Shown piece after piece: positions 1 to 11,684 of a stretch of DNA of 64,000 bases. The notes beneath the pieces are model-generated. The model was given only the letters and a program-made list of their open reading frames with translations. It was not told where the DNA came from and did not search any database. Positions within the stretch are counted from its first letter, which is position 1. Every line of letters begins with the position of its first letter. This DNA is from Chondrosia reniformis (taxonomy: Eukaryota > Porifera > Demospongiae > Chondrillida > Chondrillidae), in NCBI GenBank assembly GCA_947172415.1, contig OX359197.1:6449673-6513672 (forward strand). Reading direction: 5' to 3'. The position numbers were made by a program, and so were the translations under genes.

Positions 1-480
1 ATATCCGAGTCAATGGCTGACAATGGCATGGCCATTACTGCACAAATGGAGTCCACAGGAGGACCGCTGTGTCCTGGTTCCACAGTGAGGATCCACTGCG
101 TGCACACAAGCACCTCACACAATCCAGGTTGGAGGGTGAGGGGTGAGGGCTTGCCTAAACTTGGTTATGCCCAGTTTGGCCTGCCACCTCTGGTTAATCA
201 TACTTTGGATCAGGAATCCAAAGAGGTTGAGATTCTGGCAAATGAAGCTGTTAAGAATACGTATGATGGATTTCAGTATAGCTGTCTGAACAGTATTCTT
301 GGACGTGATGTTGTCAGCAATCCACCTGTAACATTGAGAGTGATTGGTTAGTTATGACTCTTTGTTCATATAATAAATCATCAATTAGTTAAAATGTACC
401 TGATTGGTTAACTGGTATTTTTGTCATTCTTTGTAGATACTCTTAGCTCACTGAGCAACTTAGAAGTATCCAAAGTATCA
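1..480 (+). pseudogene. 5'-truncated Ig/FN3 receptor fragment (C')
   Basis: The window opens inside an Ig-like exon (1-346), which is nearly identical to the Ig exon of the complete gene at 11875-12222. It has the same HNPGWRVRG motif, the same Cys pair (IHC and YSC) and the same GT donor at 347. The following intron and the acceptor at 435-436 are also conserved. The FN3 exon starts at 437 but matches the 12334 copy for only about 44 bases. At 481 it changes abruptly to unrelated sequence that leads into a satellite array. No TM or tail exon follows before the opposite-strand gene at 2764. The gene is therefore a broken copy, at least on this assembly. Because the window edge hides the upstream part, a missing first exon cannot be judged. 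Confidence 0.75.
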
Positions 481-600
481 GTATAGTGAATCATCCTCAG
501 TTGTTCCAATAAGGTGTGAATCACCTGGTGATTCAGAAGGATCCATATATTTGAAGTAGTCATGGGTGTGTCGCCATTTGCACATCCCATTCCACTGCCT
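481..600. repeat. Element-end sequence shared with 17421-17540
   Basis: From about 500 the sequence (ttgttccaataaggtgtgaa and onward) matches 17421-17540 with only small changes. It includes a 9-bp-arm palindrome (tgaatcacc/ggtgattca). In both places it leads into arrays of a roughly 60-bp satellite. I infer that it is the edge of a repeat element. Here it interrupts an FN3 exon. Confidence 0.6.
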
Positions 601-1502
601 CCTTTTCTTTGGATTAGGCCTAGTGGCTTCGACTGAAATTTAGTCCCCCCAAATTCACAACTCCATTTTCTTAGGATTAGGCCTAGTGGCTTCGACTGAA
701 ATTTAGTTACTACAAATTCACAACTTCATGTTCTTAGGATTAGGCCTAGTGGCTTCGACTGAAATTTAGTCACTCCAAATTCACAACTCCATTTTCTTGG
801 GATTAGGCCTAGTGGCCTCGACTGAAATTTAGTCACTCCAAATTCACAACTCCATTTTCTTGGGATTAGGCCTAGTGGCCTCGACTAAAATTTAGTGAAA
901 TTTAGTCACTCCAAATTCACAACTCCATTTTCTTAGGATTAGGCCTAGTGGCTTCGACTGAAATTTAGTCACTCCAAATTCACAACTCCATTTTCTTGGG
1001 ATTAGTCCTAGTGGCCTCGTTTGAAATTTAGTCACTCCAAATTCACAACTCCATTTTCTTGGGATTAGGCCTAGTGGCCTCTGCCTTGTTTGAAATTTAG
1101 TCACTCCAAATTCACAACTCCATTTTCATTGGATTAGGTCTAGTGGCTTCGATTGAAATTTGGTCACTCCAAATTCACAACTCCATTTTCATTGGATTTG
1201 GCCTAGTGGTTTCGACTGAAATTTGGTCACTCCAAATTCACAACTCCATTTTCATTGGATTAGGCCTAGTGGCTTCGATTGAAATTTAGTCACTCCAAAT
1301 TTATAACTCCACTTTCATTGGATTAGGCCTAGTGGTCTCATTTGAATTTAGTCACTCCAAATTCTCAACTCCATTTTCTTGGGATTAGTCATAGTGGCCT
1401 CGTTTGAATTTAGTCACTCCAAATTCACAACTCCATTTTCTTGGGATTAGGCCTAGTGGCCTCGACTAAAATTTTGTCACTCCAAATTCACAACTCCATT
1501 TT
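600..1502. repeat. 63-bp satellite array
   Basis: About 14 head-to-tail units of 63 bp are present; the spacing of the ggattaggcc motif is 63 at 611, 674 and 737. Each unit carries ggcctagtggcytcgactga, then aatttagtcactccaaattc and acaactccatttt. A diverged form of the same unit occurs at 17700-17930, 19480-19610 and 21310-21590. The reading frame that crosses it encodes only the repeat. Confidence 0.9.
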
Positions 1503-2763
1503 TTTTTGATACAATGATGGTCCTTACCTGTAAGTAAGCCACTTCTTGAGGGTGTACAAATGGGATAGGCACTGTAAAACTGGGTTAACTTCATGCCCTC
1601 TCGAGCAAGTTTATCAATATCTGCATACAAGAGGGAACACATTTCAATATGTGGAAACTCAAGAGATTACTAGGATACAGTGACTGACAAAGTAATCTGA
1701 CAAGTTTGTCGTTTGCAGTTAAGGTCGTATATATATTAACTTACTCGGAGTCCTAATGGTTGGGTGCCCATAGCAACCGACATCTCCATATCCGAGACTG
1801 CAGAAAGAGAAGACCTCTCAGAGACGACCAAAGGTCACACTGACAGGTCACCGAACTGGTACGTATATGGGCCTACTAACTAGCTTAGCTAACAGATGGT
1901 GATCCAGAACTTCGGAATGGAGGTTCATCCAGACAATGATAATGGACTTAAATATTTACAGCACTGTTAGAGGAAAAGGAGGCTGGACTCTCACCTTGAT
2001 CCGCCTCTAGATCTGCCAACTACCAGGTTATAATCAATAGCTACTGACGCGCTACGTACGGCAACTTACTCGTCTGCTAAGAAGATGACGAAATTTGGAG
2101 GACGCGCTACGGCTACGCTAATCACCGAGAGTATTTGTACGAGAAGAGGCAACTTCCAAGCGGCCATGTTAAGTGAATTAGAAAATTCTTATGTACATAG
2201 CTGCATACATAGCTGCATACCCTTCTAACATGTGACTGTGAGTAGTACATGAGCGGTACTTGTACTAGTATTAATCCTAAATAGTATCTTCTAGATCTTG
2301 TTGGCCTGTATCCATTTAAGAGCTTTTACCAGAGACAAACTGAACAAAAAATAAAACAATAATTTATATCATTATCTGATTTTAATGTCATTACTGTAAC
2401 AATACAAGCATGCATGTTTAAAACAGAAAAACATACCATTTTACATGAATTTTACTCATAAATGGCATTTAGGGAACTAAAGAATCTAGCCTTAATTGAA
2501 AGGGTTCCTTTAAGCTGTTCAAGATATGATTAGAACTTTGAATGGTACATACATTTGGTCTATTTGAAGAGACTTTCTGTCATTAATTATAATTTTATGA
2601 TGTCTTAATTGTCAAATATCCTCAATAGCAGATGTGACTTAATATTTCTTCAGGAAGGATTATGAGGCATGTGTTAATTATTCACTGCAGAGGGATTCTT
2701 ATTACCCACAGTTTAGATGTCTTGGGTAATCACAACAAATATGCTGTCTGAGAAGGGGTCACC
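1503..2763. other. Non-coding stretch
   Basis: I see no convincing exon, RNA gene or repeat here beyond short AT-rich runs and a doubled agctgcatacat at 2190-2220. The left third is less AT-rich than the right. Confidence 0.4.
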
Positions 2764-4858
2764 TTAAGCTTCTCTGCCATCGCATGACAATCTTTCACCT
2801 TCAGGACTCCCTGAATCAAAACCAGTCACCATGACTGATATTTTGCCTTCACTATTCTGATCAGATAGAGCATTTTCCTCCAAAATTTTAGCACTTTTTG
2901 TCTCTGAGGTACAGCAGCCATAGTGACCAAAATAATCTTTCACTGTAATATATAGTTTGAATAACATTTACCAATGCATATATTAGATTGATTTACCTTT
3001 AGTACCTTAAAACATTGTAAATGTTTCTGTTTAAGTATGAATATATATACATAATTGTAACCTATAGTTATCAACATAAATTCTCTATATATGTACATAT
3101 ACATGCACAAAAATGTATACGTACTTAATGAAATTTGTACGTATGCATGGTTAAGAGGTACATAACATTGACTGTGTTTCTTATATGTAAGAATATAGCT
3201 ATATATGAACTTACATCTTTGTCTTTGATGTGGCTTTCTAATAAGAGCCCCAATAATAATAGATAAAATAATTATGGGCAACAGTACTAATGCAATTGGC
3301 AAAGCAAAATTCAAGATGCCTCCATCTGTGTATATATACAAGAAACAATAGCATAAACATGTACATGTTTAGCTGATATTAAAATAATGACATAAACAGA
3401 TAGATGTGTATATATACAGCATGCCCAATTTAACTTACGGTCTCCTGGCTGAGATGTGGATGGGGAGGGGGAGGTGGAGGGAGTGGGAAAAATAGTGGAT
3501 CCAATAGAGCCAGGAACACTGGAAGCTAAAGTGAATGGTTTATCTACATACATACATATATACAGTGTTCAAAATTAAATAGATATTATGTATGCAGCAT
3601 ATGAAAAATCTAAGATACCATTTTCCTACATGCTATGCCTATTCTGTTAAAAGAGCCTATAGGGGAACTAAACCTGAAGAGAGCTTTGGATGAAGATACA
3701 GGAGTCTTTTCTTCCTTCTTTTCCCTTCTTTCATTTCTTCTCCACTGGGTCAGACAGCCGTTTCTGGGAATTCCACCCTTCATCAGTGATCCTGGGAGTC
3801 TCTGTCTTTTTCTTTGTCTTGATCTTCTGTGAATCCTTGGAATCCATCCCTTATATGTATATAATAATGCTGATGAAGACCTCCAGGTCGAAATGTTCAA
3901 TTTTGTTTAAATACAATTGTTGCTGAGTCTCAATAAATAAGGATACTTATTATGAACGCAACAAAAACCCCTTATCACTTCATACATATACATAAACATA
4001 TAATTAACATAGCTAGTGTAGTTGGCATATTAAATTAATGGTCCATACTTTTACATAATCCCAAAATTTTCTCTCACCTTCCTCTTCGCTTGTAGAGAAG
4101 CAGCTGCCATCACTACAGCAACTAGGTTCACAAAATGTGCCATTACATAGCAGGCAATTCACTATAAAAATAATTAAATGAGTGATGATTGGATAGAGTA
4201 GATATATATTATATATTCATACTTACTTCTGTGGTATAGTGTCTCTGTGTAAAGCGTATTATTAAATACGCATCTTACAGAATGAAACCGCCTATAATTA
4301 AACTTTAGGATACACCTAAATTCAGTAGGCAAATAATGGTCATATGTTACAATATCACACCTGAGTGAAGTAACTCACTCATTGTGGGTGCATTTACTCC
4401 CTACGTATCCTTGTTGCTCCAGTTCATCCACACTTTGAGGACATTCGTCACTTTCAGTGAGGAAGCTTGGAGAAAACCCTTCTAGGTTTGGCACAGTCAA
4501 ACTGCAGGCTATGCTACACTTCCCTCCCTCGTCACAGGAAGTATTTTGCCAACGAATAAAGCGCTCTCGGGTGCCAACAGTAGGGTAGTCTAACCAGTAG
4601 AGCAGGTATATGTATATATATAGGCGTTATTAAGGCTTATTAAGAGACTACGCATAATAACAGAGTCGTCACGTCATTGTATAGACTATAGCTAAATAAT
4701 TATAAGACCACAAATAAACATTCTCCATATGGGTCAATAAAGAAGTGGCTACGTCGTTTGCACGTATATAGCGACAGCCCATCACACTCACTTGCCGGAC
4801 AAAACCCACTGCTCACGATCTTCATACAGGCAGCTACCAGTATTAGGATGGCTTTCAT
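2764..4858 (-). CDS. Type I membrane receptor A (minus-strand family)
   Basis: There are seven exons on the minus strand: 4858-4792, 4589-4379, 4315-4227, 4161-4078, 3525-3439, 3325-3215 and 2942-2764. Nearly all introns are phase 1, and the sum is 275 residues. The start has a signal peptide (MKAILILVAACMKIVSSG). Exons 2-3 form a cysteine-containing domain that ends in VRCVFNNT. Exon 4 is a small Cys-rich module (CEPSCCSDGSCF). Exon 5 is a Ser/Thr/Pro stalk. Exon 6 is the membrane segment (LPIALVLLPIIILSIIIGAL). The tail is about 58 residues. Exon order and phases match gene B at 14257-16494. I do not recognise the ectodomain as a named family. The role is probably cell-surface binding; the ligand is unknown. 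A 240-bp dispersed repeat sits in intron 4. Confidence 0.75.
3600..3842 (+). repeat. Dispersed ~230-bp element, copy 1
   Basis: It begins near gaaaaatctaagatacc and runs through cctataggggaactaaacct and the ggtcagacagccgtttctgg block to ttctgtgaatccttgg. Related copies lie at 13326-13545, 34645-34864, about 58090-58182 and, inverted, 59150-59331. This copy lies in intron 4 of receptor A. No open frame is conserved between copies, so it looks like a non-autonomous element. Confidence 0.8.
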
Positions 4859-5892
4859 TCTTATCTTATCACATTGATAGGTAAACAAAATCCTATTGTA
4901 ATCAGACAAATTCCGACATACGGCCGGATATGACTGTTAGAAGAATCTTCTAGAAGTTTATTTGCATATTTATAAGGGGATGCCTAATGTTTAAGACTGG
5001 TTAGTGTACAGTATTATATCAGTATTCCTATTGCACTATATAAATAATTCATTTACATTAATGATTATATAGAAAAGATTGTATACATTATTATAAATTA
5101 AAGTACTGCAGGGGAGTCCTTTGATCAAAGATAACTAGAAATTAAAATAATGATGTTTTATATATACATATGTAGCTACTGTACGTATATTTTAAATATT
5201 ATTATTATGCTATACCCAGGGCCCACATACACTACACATGTATTTACCTAAACTATTATATGCATCTGTATGAGAAGAGTTCATTCCAAACTTTTTAATC
5301 ACAGGGGTTCTCCCCATCAGGAGGCAAATGAAGCTGATGCAATGGTTGTACCTGTTCCTCTTGTGGAATGCAGTTTCCGGGAAAGAACCATTGAGATGAA
5401 GAATGGTCAGTGTCTTCCTCTCATTTGCAATAATTTAAATTTTTGTAATTTGATGAATTGTTTGTTTTTATGAATGCTTACGACTGTTCAATGTATGCAA
5501 AATGAAGCTATATATTTGGGCAATTCTTTCCATTATCAGAATAATATACTCAAATACTATAGTAAGCATAGATATAGTAAAGAGGTGCATACTACAAAAA
5601 AACATTTAAAAGTGTACTTATTAAAAGTGACATGAGTGAAAAAGCACAGCTTAAGGTGTAGGGATCTCTATAAAATTTGTATTTTAACTTATGAAACTAG
5701 AAATAGTAATAGAAGCATGCAGTATCTATAGATTACCATGATCCCTTGAGATATTCCATTCTAAAGTATTAAACCTAAAGATTACAAAAAAATATATAAT
5801 TCTAATTTTCTTGTTCTGAATCACTATAAGATAAACATATACCTGTTAATTGGAACCAAATTTATTGTCCATCTGGATTAGTTCGATGGGAA
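4859..5892. other. Intergenic, with one exon-like block
   Basis: This lies between receptors A and F. The only notable part is 5300-5425. It has an acceptor-like tttttaatcacag, an open frame with ERTIEMKNGQ, and a GTCAGT donor. A 50-bp piece of it (gaaagaaccattgagatgaa) recurs at 13718-13770. The remainder is AT-rich with no supported gene. Confidence 0.4.
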
Positions 5893-7629
5893 TCATTGAT
5901 GACTTTCCTCAGTTGGTGTTACGACAGCACCCTCTCTCTCAACTGACATGCCATAGGGACTTATTCTTGAGGAACTATCACTATTTGTAGCCATGTTTGT
6001 TTCTTGCAATTGGTCTTCCTCCAGATTCGTGGACGAAGTATCTACTATATGCATTAACAAAATATATAGCAAAGCATCAGGTAATAAGCAAATTGCACAC
6101 AATTCTTATCACTAACCTTGAATAGGCTTCTTAGGTCTATGAGCTTTCTTACAATACATTATAACTGCTGCAATTAAGACTACAATAATGACTGCGGCAA
6201 TCACTGTACATGTGGCAATGACTGAAAATAGAAGTTAAAATAATATGGATAACCATGGGTATTCAAAAGCAGTGCCTTCTTAATTTCAAATCAAACTTTT
6301 AGGCAATAGCTTAATTTAACTGTACAAGGTAGTTAATTGTATATAAGGGGCAGTATATATTCTTACTTATTGTATGATCCCCTTTAGACGTTTCTGTAGA
6401 GGGGTTACTTGAGGTAGGCATATGGCTACTTAGCATTGGGTTAGGAGCTACAAATATATATAATACTTTTCAGATCATCATAATATGAAACATTCATTAA
6501 CAAACTTGTAGCAGATGGCTTTTCAGATTCTGAAGGTTTTAGAAGAGTACAGTTTTCTCCTAAAAATGTCGTGTTGATATAAAATACCCACATGTACATA
6601 TACATGTAATTGTGGCATGACAGTTATGTTTCTTGAACTCACTTGGTTTATGAATAGCCAAACGACTATAGGAACCCTCGTATATTGCCCGAATACTCAA
6701 GGTTTCGCAAGGGAGAGTAACCTGATAATGACTATTATTGATTCTGTTGACTTTAGCATTTGATTCTCTTTCCAGTTCTTTTATTGTAAGGCATCCAGAT
6801 ACATCCGAACTATTTAAATGAAATATTGGGTCGAAGTCTTCGGTTTTGCCATAGATGTGAAAAGTGACTTTGGATTCACATGGAACACTTGAAGAAGGTC
6901 CATATAAGCAAAAGAACTGTTCATAATCCCCGAAGTCTGCGACCATTTCAATTATTCCAATCTTCTTCCCAGCCACTTCCGAAGAAAATTCTACAAATAC
7001 GGGTAAACACTCACAAGTCAGCCAAACACCATATGTACCACACACATAGAGGTTCAACTGTAATGATATTCATTGCCCTTTGGGGAATATATTATACAGA
7101 TGAGGTGGCATTCCTTCGCATTGCTCACTAAACAAAGAGGAAGTACCTCGTTGAGTACTGAAGTACATTAATAATATGTTTCAAGTATTATATTGTTACA
7201 CACTTAATCTATCAATTGTTAATAATATTAATAAATTGGTATTAAAACATCACTTCTTCGTACGTACTCACTGATTCTAAAAGCAGACTTGCAGCTAAAT
7301 ATCAAAAGTGACACGCACAACTTGGAAAGTAGGCGGTATAATAGAGAATTGATAAAGCATATTAATCGCTCGTGCTTCCTCCATATAATAATACAGTATT
7401 ATTATATTACATGGTATGTATGTACCATAACAACGTTAAGTAAAACCGTTTAATTTACCACACCCGTGACCAACATGTTATCGTCTTACATGGTAATTGT
7501 AAAATCCTGTAAGTACTATATAGCTAAAAGTAAATATAACTTACCTAGAGGGCAAACACTACCGGCGCCATCGTCGACAGGATTAGCGTAAGCAAATAAC
7601 GCTAGAACAGTATAGACATAGTTGAACAT
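5893..7629 (-). CDS. Type I membrane receptor F (minus-strand family)
   Basis: There are six exons on the minus strand: 7629-7545, 6990-6643, 6559-6506, 6447-6367, 6221-6117 and 6044-5893. All introns are phase 1, giving 274 residues. It has a signal peptide (MFNYVYTVLALFAYA) and one large 116-residue domain exon. That domain carries FFCLYG, GCLTIKELERE, LPCETLSIRAIY and YSRL. Two short stalk exons follow, then a membrane segment (VIAAVIIVVLIAAVIMY) with KK after it. The acidic, Ser-rich tail is about 50 residues. The domain aligns with gene G at 22577-25244 and, more distantly, with A and B. Its start codon is 551 bp from that of receptor D, transcribed the other way. No named domain is recognised. 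Confidence 0.75.
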
Positions 7630-8180
7630 ATTACTTCCCTCCTTTTCACCTTTTCATAGATCAAATAATTTCTATCTAACATATTACGAATTAGTTGGGT
7701 CCTAAATAGCTGAATAAGATGGTGGTGAGGTGTTATATAGCATACAGGACGTGTATACGTCATACATGCTCGATCAATCTACCAAATGCAAATCATAATG
7801 TATATATAAGAGCAATATAGTATCTGTATAATATCTAACCTAGTTTATTATAGATCCTATATAATAAACTATGTATTCGTAGGTACGCCCACAAATGCTA
7901 CCTCTATTATAATAAAGTATAGATACGGTATCTTTGCATTTTTTCAGAGAAAGGAGGCACTTCTGAGAAATGTAATTGTTTCAAAAGAAAGCAAGTCAGC
8001 TTTTAATAAACGAACAAGCCAACTTACCTTCATCATCGCGCTTTTCGTTCCATGTCAAATTTTAAAGGTGTGTATATATTAGCAAATATATTAGCAAATA
8101 TTTTTAGCTTCGCCGAGCTATCTGTGCAAAGAAAGCAATGAAAGATGCAGGGCAGTGTTCTAGCATCAGCTAAAACATTC
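7630..8180. promoter_or_regulatory. Shared intergenic promoter region F/D
   Basis: This is 551 bp between the divergent start codons of receptors F and D. It contains both 5' ends and no other gene, so it is inferred to be a bidirectional promoter. It is AT-rich, and no specific factor site is claimed. The equivalent interval for G/E is 25245-25628. Confidence 0.45.
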
Positions 8181-10943
8181 ATGAAAATTTCCATTTGGTT
8201 AATACTCTTCTCTCGTAAGTATATGTAATACCTGCTAGTTATTGCTAGTTTTATATCTGCATGCTTATAACTTTGACTTGGTATTATAGCAGTTTAATTA
8301 ATAATTATAAACATAGTCTAAAAGATTGTGTATTTCTATTATATATATTAGATTCCACTGCACAGGCAGTCAGCATTTCAATAAGGATGGAACCAGATAC
8401 TTCTCCAAAGTGTCCTGGAGATACAGTGACACTCTACTGTAACCACACCAAGACCACACACAACCCCGGCTGGAGGGTGAGGGGGAACGGTCTTCCCCAG
8501 TTTGGGTTTGCTCAGTTTGGAGTAGAACCTCTAGTAGGTCACTCTCTAGAGCAGAGTGATCTGGTCGAGGAGATCCTCACCATAGCAACAGTCCAACCCA
8601 AATTTGATGGCTTTACATACACTTGCTTGTACAGTGTCCTTGGAAAGGATGTCATAAGCAACCCACCAGTGGTGCTGCAGGTTATAAGTACGTATGACAT
8701 ATATAGGCTGGTTAATAAACATGCAGTGTATGCATGATCAATCTATATATAATTACATTGGATGTAGTAATAATTGAAATGTATATACTTCACATGCATC
8801 AGATATATATTATATATAGTATATATTCATTGCATTTTAATGGCCTGTAGCTAACTTTTTATGCTAATCTGAGTTAAGAAAATAAATTGGTTTTAGTTAC
8901 AGCTATTAATAAGTGAAAAAAACGAAATCGTGACAGGTACCATGATCTGTTGCTTTAGGAACAAGTTACTTCTGAATCATCATATCAATAAAAGTTGACA
9001 AAGTAACATATTCTACAGCTCCAGGTGTTTTGAGAGTCATGTTACATTTGACTCAGTAAACAAACTCTCTCATTCACACACTTTTTGCTACATTTCCATT
9101 CAAATCATTCCTAGAAACCTACAAATGTGACATTGTTGAAATACAGAACATTCAATAGGGGATCTGGGAATGTATACATTGTTTCAATTAATGGATGAGT
9201 ATAGTCCTTATTTTTATATATATTAGAGATAAAGTTATTGATATAATTGAATTTATAATCAATTAATCATAAAATTCATATTACACAAAATAATTAATGA
9301 CTATATGCATATAATTATGCACCACAGTTAAGTAATATGTCCTACATGTTTATTAGCCATCACATTATTTTTAATATATGCTCAGATGTGTTGACACCTG
9401 TAAGTGGATTGCAAGTATCTGATATATTGGACACATCAGCTCATCTGTCTTGGGAGCACGATGACCCTTGTGTTGCAGTGGACCATTATAAAATACTGGT
9501 CACTCCGACTGATTCACCCAATTCCAAATCCATGCCTCCATATTCATCTGATATACTGTCTTTCACGCTCACCAATCTAACTTCAGAAACATCTTATAAA
9601 GCTGAAATATCAGTTGTAATAAAAGATGGAAATAAGAGTCAAGCCATGATTATTAACTTCAGGACATCAGGTAAATTTAGACAACATCATCATCATCATC
9701 ATCCTCCTCCCCCCCCCCCCCTCCTCCTCCTCCCCCCCTCCTCCTCCTCATCATCATCATCAGAACACTTCCACTTGAAAAGGGATCGTTCATATAAGAA
9801 AAAGTGGGAAGTATAGTCTCTCTATGCTCATGGGCTCATCATGTCTGGTGTTCTTATTGTTAGCATACATACATGTTTGTTATATGAATGTACCTTTATG
9901 CCTTTGGTTCTTACAGCCATGAACATAATAGATCGATCAGTTCCTGACGCAAATTACAGCTCAACAGTCACAGCAGAACGAATTCTAAACTGTGAGTACA
10001 ATTGCAAGTACCACCTACTAAGGTCTAAGTGTATTTTGTGTCAATCAATTAATTTTTTTACTTTTATAGGTACAGAAAACCCAGAAATATGTGCTCTAAT
10101 CTTCTCAAGTATCTTAACAATTCTTATAATAGTTATCTTTGTAGTAGTACTAGGACTCCTCTTATGCTTTCTGACTACCAGGAGGAGGTAAGTTGTAGTA
10201 TACAACGATATTGAGAAGAGTGTAATTCAGATATTATAATTAGATTAACTAAATCTTTATTGCAATTGTATTGTTTACTCCAGGAGCACTTAATATTCCC
10301 CTCTAATGTATAATTCATTGATAATGGCTATGAATATAATTAAAATTAAGTGATTAACTAAGGAACTGTTCGTTGTTGGAGGAAGAGTAACAGTAATAAC
10401 TATATCCTTGAGTTATGAGGTAGTGAATGAGATGACATTTTTAGGAAAATGGAATGCAACACACTGTGTTTGTGCTGTATTTGGTTAGTTACAATTTTAA
10501 GAGAAGCTATAAAGAGTATTTTTGCATTTCATAGAAAACAAGCCAGGAAAGCAAGTTATCCCCTACCCTCTGACCAGGAGGTCCCAATTGAATTCACAAG
10601 TAATAATCGCCAATCAAATGCCAACCTATCCAACACAAATCGTCAAAGTGGAACAGATTCTGTTTTCACATTAAACACAAGTGGCAACATAATGTTCAAT
10701 ATTGGTGAACAAGCCCCAGCTGATACTGATATAGTTTGGACTGAGAATCAGGTGTATGCCACTCACAGACAACTCTCTACAGGATCTGATAGCTCTGGTA
10801 GTGACTATGGAAGGGGGTTGCCAAACAACAGCAACGTTAGGGGCATCAGAGGGGGACCAAAAGCACATCTCTACGAGCCCATACAGGAAATCAATGTACA
10901 TCAATATGCTACTTATAGATCCTCTGAAACTACATCAGTCTAA
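8181..10943 (+). CDS. Ig-FN3 type I membrane receptor D
   Basis: Exons are 8181-8214, 8352-8687, 9386-9670, 9917-9991, 10070-10187 and 10535-10943, giving 418 residues. It has a short signal peptide (MKISIWLILFS). The Ig-like domain has Cys in TLYCNHT and YTCLYS and the family motif HNPGWRVRG. The FN3 domain (SGLQVSDI, LSWEHDD, LTSETSYKAEI) follows. Next come a 25-residue stalk and a membrane segment (ILTILIIVIFVVVLGLLLCF) with TTRRR behind it. The tail is 136 residues and has tyrosines in SYPLP, QVYATH, SDYGRG, LYEPI and YATYRS. YEPI fits an SH2-type YxxI site. The extracellular exons are symmetric 1-1. It is nearly identical to E at 25629 from the Ig exon onward, but its signal exon differs. 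Confidence 0.85.
9683..9763 (+). repeat. Compound CAT/CCT microsatellite
   Basis: A short run of catcatcat followed by cctcctcc/ccccccc and tcatcatcat lies just after the FN3 donor. It is at the same intron position as the greatly expanded CAT tract of receptor E (27125-27400). Confidence 0.9.
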
Positions 10944-11097
10944 TGCCATACTACTGTAACAGAAATTTATCCAGGTCCTTTAACCCATGGCCAAATGCAA
11001 GGCCTGTTAGAACTATCTACTTTGTCTGTTATAGTAGGCATTCATATAATACATAAAAACTGTATCAGATTATACTATTTTACATTGGAAAAGTAAC

Positions 11098-11103
11098 AAT
11101 AAA
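11098..11103 (+). terminator. Candidate poly(A) signal of receptor D
   Basis: AATAAA lies 155 bp after the D stop codon. It is the first such hexamer on this strand that I noticed after the gene. Confidence 0.4.
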
Positions 11104-11138
11104 CTTCTTAGGAACAAACTCACTTTTATAACATGGGT

Positions 11139-11345
11139 AGGAACTGTCTACAGACCATTTTAGATAATCCATCAGCGCACAAACTGGTGATATGTGAGTT
11201 AACTCCCAAATCCGACTCAAAAATGCATCTTCGTCGTTACTTTACTAACTCCAATATGAAGAGAGTGTTTGAATTATTATATGACTCCTTTACACGAATC
11301 ATAAGATAGTGTTGAAATACATGACTGATTTCTGTAGAGGTTTAG
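11139..11345 (+). pseudogene. HAT1 intron-2 fragment
   Basis: It starts with gggtaggaactgtctacaga, where the HAT1 copy has its intron 2 donor (caggtaggaactgtc at 29151). It continues through attttagataatccatcagc and tgactcctttacacga-type blocks as in 29152-29420. Exons 1 and 2 of HAT1 are absent. It marks how far the cassette duplication reached. Confidence 0.75.
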
Positions 11346-11454
11346 ATGAGATGTTTCTAAACTTATACACACAAATATATAAATATGACTTGTACTGTGT
11401 TTCGAATATAGCTTTGAATTATAAAGTTATTAACTTAAATATATATATTTGCCT

Positions 11455-11505
11455 TTCTAAAGAGAGCCCCAATAATTACAAATAAAATAATTGTGGGCAG
11501 CTCTC
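11455..11505 (-). pseudogene. Relic of receptor A membrane exon
   Basis: Read on the minus strand it gives LPTIILFVIIGALFRK, close to LPIIILSIIIGALIRK of gene A (about 3230-3285). There are no neighbouring exons of that gene. It looks like a leftover of a deleted family member between D and C. Confidence 0.65.
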
Positions 11506-11684
11506 TACATTTCTATGAAATCGGGTCATTACTCAGAAGACACACCCACAATTAAGGTCCGTACATAAAGGGGCGTCAAATACCACTTTTAAGATCTTAA
11601 CGTAAAGAAAAAGAGCACAGGCTAATAAAGACTAACTGATTAATTCAGTTCGATCCCATTATAATTAGCTTCCCTCCTGAAGCA

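Larger units (their letters stand above)
10944..11684. other. Intergenic region with duplication relics
   Basis: The 3' flank of receptor D stays similar to that of receptor E (28690 on) until about 11135. Then 11139-11345 matches HAT1 intron 2 (29152-29420), although HAT1 exons 1-2 are missing. A minus-strand relic of the receptor A membrane exon follows at 11455-11505. A candidate poly(A) signal is at 11098. No intact gene is seen. Confidence 0.7.

Noticed and set aside
892..1104. Minus-strand repetitive frame
   Set aside because: Encoded by the 63-bp satellite.
3610..3900. 96-residue minus-strand frame inside receptor A
   Set aside because: It lies in the dispersed element and is not open in the other copies.
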